Source: Chloroflexota bacterium (lineage in GTDB: Bacteria > Chloroflexota > Dormibacteria > Dormibacterales > Dormibacteraceae). From it: 5,312 bases of DNA. The notes under the pieces are model-generated. The model saw nothing but the letters and a program-made list of their open reading frames with translations, was not told where the DNA came from and searched no databases. Both the position numbers and the translations under genes were made by a program. Within the stretch, counting starts at the first letter, position 1, and the number at the start of each line of letters is the position of its first letter. The stretch covers positions 1 through 5,312 of the forward strand of contig VBJR01000081.1 of NCBI GenBank assembly GCA_005880175.1, given 5' to 3'. Positions 3,852 to 5,312 of the stretch are shown in pieces.

Positions 3852-5312
3852 TCAGCTGCCCCGGAGGGCCACGATCTCGGCCGTCATGGGTCCGCTGGAG
3901 GAGTTGGTCGCGGTCTTGGTCCCGGTCGATCCGGGCGTGGCCTGGAGGGCGTCCTGGGCCTCGTTGCTGTCGAAGTTGTAGCGGCGCGTCATCCCCGACC
4001 CCGCCGTCCAGCTCCCCGACTCGAAGTTCACGAACAGCGCCACCACCATGTCGTTGGCGGCGGTCGTCGTGACGGCCGGGGTGGTCGGGGTGGTCGTCGT
4101 CCCGGCGTCACGGCCGGCGCTGACGTCGATGGGGTTGGCCTGGTTGACGTTGGTGTAGGCGAGCAGTCCGATGTCCACCCACGGGGCTCCGCTCACCGTC
4201 CACGTGTAGCTCGCCGGCTCGCTCGCGCCCGCCAGCTTCCACCACACCTGCGTGTGGTACGCGCTCCCCGTGCCCCCGGCTCCCAACGTGTCCTGGATCC
4301 TCGTCCAGCCCGCCGGCCCGGTCACCGTCGCCGGGTCCTCGTCCACCTCCAGCGTCGCCAGCAGCAGGTCTCCCGCCGCCGTTCCGCTCGGCTTGCTCAC
4401 CGTCGTCCCGTTCGTCACCGTCGACGCGCTCCGGAACGCCGGCACCACCGGCGGCGCGTTCGTCGTCGTGAACGTGAGGTCCCCCGACACGCTCACCTGC
4501 CCGAACCCGTCCTTGCTCTGCACCCGGTAGTGGTACTGCGTGCTCGCCGACAGACCGCTCAGCGCCTGCGAGTGGCTCGTCACCAGCCCGCTCGATCCCG
4601 CGCTCGAGCCGTACGACGCCGTCAGACCGTACTGCACCGTCGTGTCCGACGCCGTGTCCGTCGTCCACGTCACCACGGCTCCTGACGCGCTGATACCGCT
4701 CGTCTGCACATTGCTGATCACCGGCGCCGCCGGCAGCGCCGTCGTGAACGTGAAGTCCCCCGACACCGCCACCGCTCCGCCCGGCGCTCCGCTCCTCACC
4801 CGGTAGTGGTACTGCGTCCCCGCGCTCAGCCCGCTCAAACCCACCGCGTGCGCCGTCACCGACGTCGAATCAACCGCCGTCGACGTCCCGTACGACACCG
4901 TCGGCCCGTACTCCACCTGGCTCGACGATCCCACGTCCGTCGTCCAGCCCACCGTCGCTCCCGTCTGCGTGATCCCGCTCGCTCCCACCCCGCTGATCAC
5001 CGGCGGCGGCGCGTTCGACACCGTCACGCTCACCCCGCTCGACGTCGTCGTGTTCCCCGCTCCGTCCGACGCCTGCGCACTCACCACGTGGCTCCCGTTC
5101 GACACCTGCGTCGAGTCCCACGTCGTCTGGTACGGCGGGCTCGTCAGCCGCGGACCCACGCTCGAACCGTCCACCTGGAACTGCACCGACGCCACTCCCA
5201 CGTTGTCGCTCGCGCTCGCGCTCAACACCACCGTCGTACCCGACACCGTCGCCCCCGCTCCCGGCGCCGTCACCGACACCGCCGGCGGCGTCGTGTCCGT
5301 CTGCAGCGGCTT
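3852..5312 (-). CDS. Modular exported protein with Ig-like and two Fn3 domains, 5' end cut by window
   Basis: The frame is open to the window edge: 486 residues plus the TGA stop at 3854-3852. The true start and any signal peptide lie outside; the GTG at 5279 is internal, since the 11 codons before it continue a typical Ig-like entry (DTTPPAVSVTAPGAG). Fragment residues 6-100 form a bacterial Ig-like domain (SASDNVGVASVQFQVDGSSV; SAQASDGAGN). Residues 103-192 and 196-284 are tandem Fn3 domains sharing TQYHYRV and SGD(F/L)TFTT. About 292-486 is a beta-rich C-terminal domain (GPAGWTRIQD; YHTQVWWKLAG; ALFVNFESGSW) ending in EIVALRGS, seen in many exported multidomain proteins but with no function I can name. 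There is no LPxTG motif or C-terminal membrane span. A role in adhesion or polysaccharide binding is inferred; any catalytic domain would lie upstream, outside the window. Confidence 0.9.
   Translation of the reverse strand, partial: KPLQTDTTPPAVSVTAPGAGATVSGTTVVLSASASDNVGVASVQFQVDGSSVGPRLTSPPYQTTWDSTQVSNGSHVVSAQASDGAGNTTTSSGVSVTVSNAPPPVISGVGASGITQTGATVGWTTDVGSSSQVEYGPTVSYGTSTAVDSTSVTAHAVGLSGLSAGTQYHYRVRSGAPGGAVAVSGDFTFTTALPAAPVISNVQTSGISASGAVVTWTTDTASDTTVQYGLTASYGSSAGSSGLVTSHSQALSGLSASTQYHYRVQSKDGFGQVSVSGDLTFTTTNAPPVVPAFRSASTVTNGTTVSKPSGTAAGDLLLATLEVDEDPATVTGPAGWTRIQDTLGAGGTGSAYHTQVWWKLAGASEPASYTWTVSGAPWVDIGLLAYTNVNQANPIDVSAGRDAGTTTTPTTPAVTTTAANDMVVALFVNFESGSWTAGSGMTRRYNFDSNEAQDALQATPGSTGTKTATNSSSGPMTAEIVALRGS
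4465..5016 (-). repeat. Two tandem 276-bp Fn3-coding units
   Basis: Units 5016-4741 and 4740-4465 each encode one Fn3 domain of 92 residues. Identical DNA words recur exactly 276 bp apart, for example CACCCGGTAGTGGTACTGCG at 4521 and 4797, and GTCGTGAACGTGA at 4465 and 4741. This indicates an in-frame duplication, with divergence in the middle of each unit. Confidence 0.8.

Noticed and set aside
3780..4685. Plus-strand 301-codon frame opposite the Fn3 protein gene
   Set aside because: Low-complexity Arg/Gly/Val composition and fully antisense to a gene with clear Ig-like and Fn3 domains.

Overview
The window is very GC-rich, with GTG starts, a 4-bp stop/start overlap and strongly GC-biased third codon positions. 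This fits an actinobacterium (Actinomycetota) or a GC-rich Chloroflexota-type lineage; nothing seen fixes the genus. All four supported genes lie on the minus strand, so the biological order runs from high to low coordinates.

From the right edge: (i) 5312-3852 is the 3' part of a gene for a modular exported protein with an Ig-like domain, two tandem fibronectin type III (Fn3) domains and a C-terminal beta-rich domain. (ii) 3851-3712 is a 140-bp gap dominated by a long inverted repeat, followed by a possible leaderless promoter. (iii) 3711-3118 encodes an ECF-type sigma-70 factor. (iv) 3121-1577 encodes a single-pass membrane protein whose start overlaps the sigma stop by 4 bp (GTGA) and which carries a large Cys-containing extracytoplasmic domain. 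(v) 1576-1123 is a 454-bp gap with no convincing gene. It holds an imperfect palindrome centred on 1449, a 21-bp element present twice, and an intrinsic terminator reading on the minus strand. (vi) 1122-1 is the 5' part of another single-pass membrane-anchored protein with an Fn3 domain and a beta-rich (jelly-roll-like) domain, cut by the window edge.

The central unit is the sigma factor coupled to a membrane protein. By position and topology the membrane protein is the natural candidate for the cognate anti-sigma regulator, but it lacks the usual zinc anti-sigma motif and has a lectin-like ectodomain. The surface or exported proteins on both sides share this extracellular, adhesive or glycan-binding style. 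My inference is that the locus is a cell-surface sensing and response module, loosely analogous to SigI/RsgI systems in which an anti-sigma protein carries an outward-facing carbohydrate-binding domain. The ligand and regulon cannot be read from this sequence.
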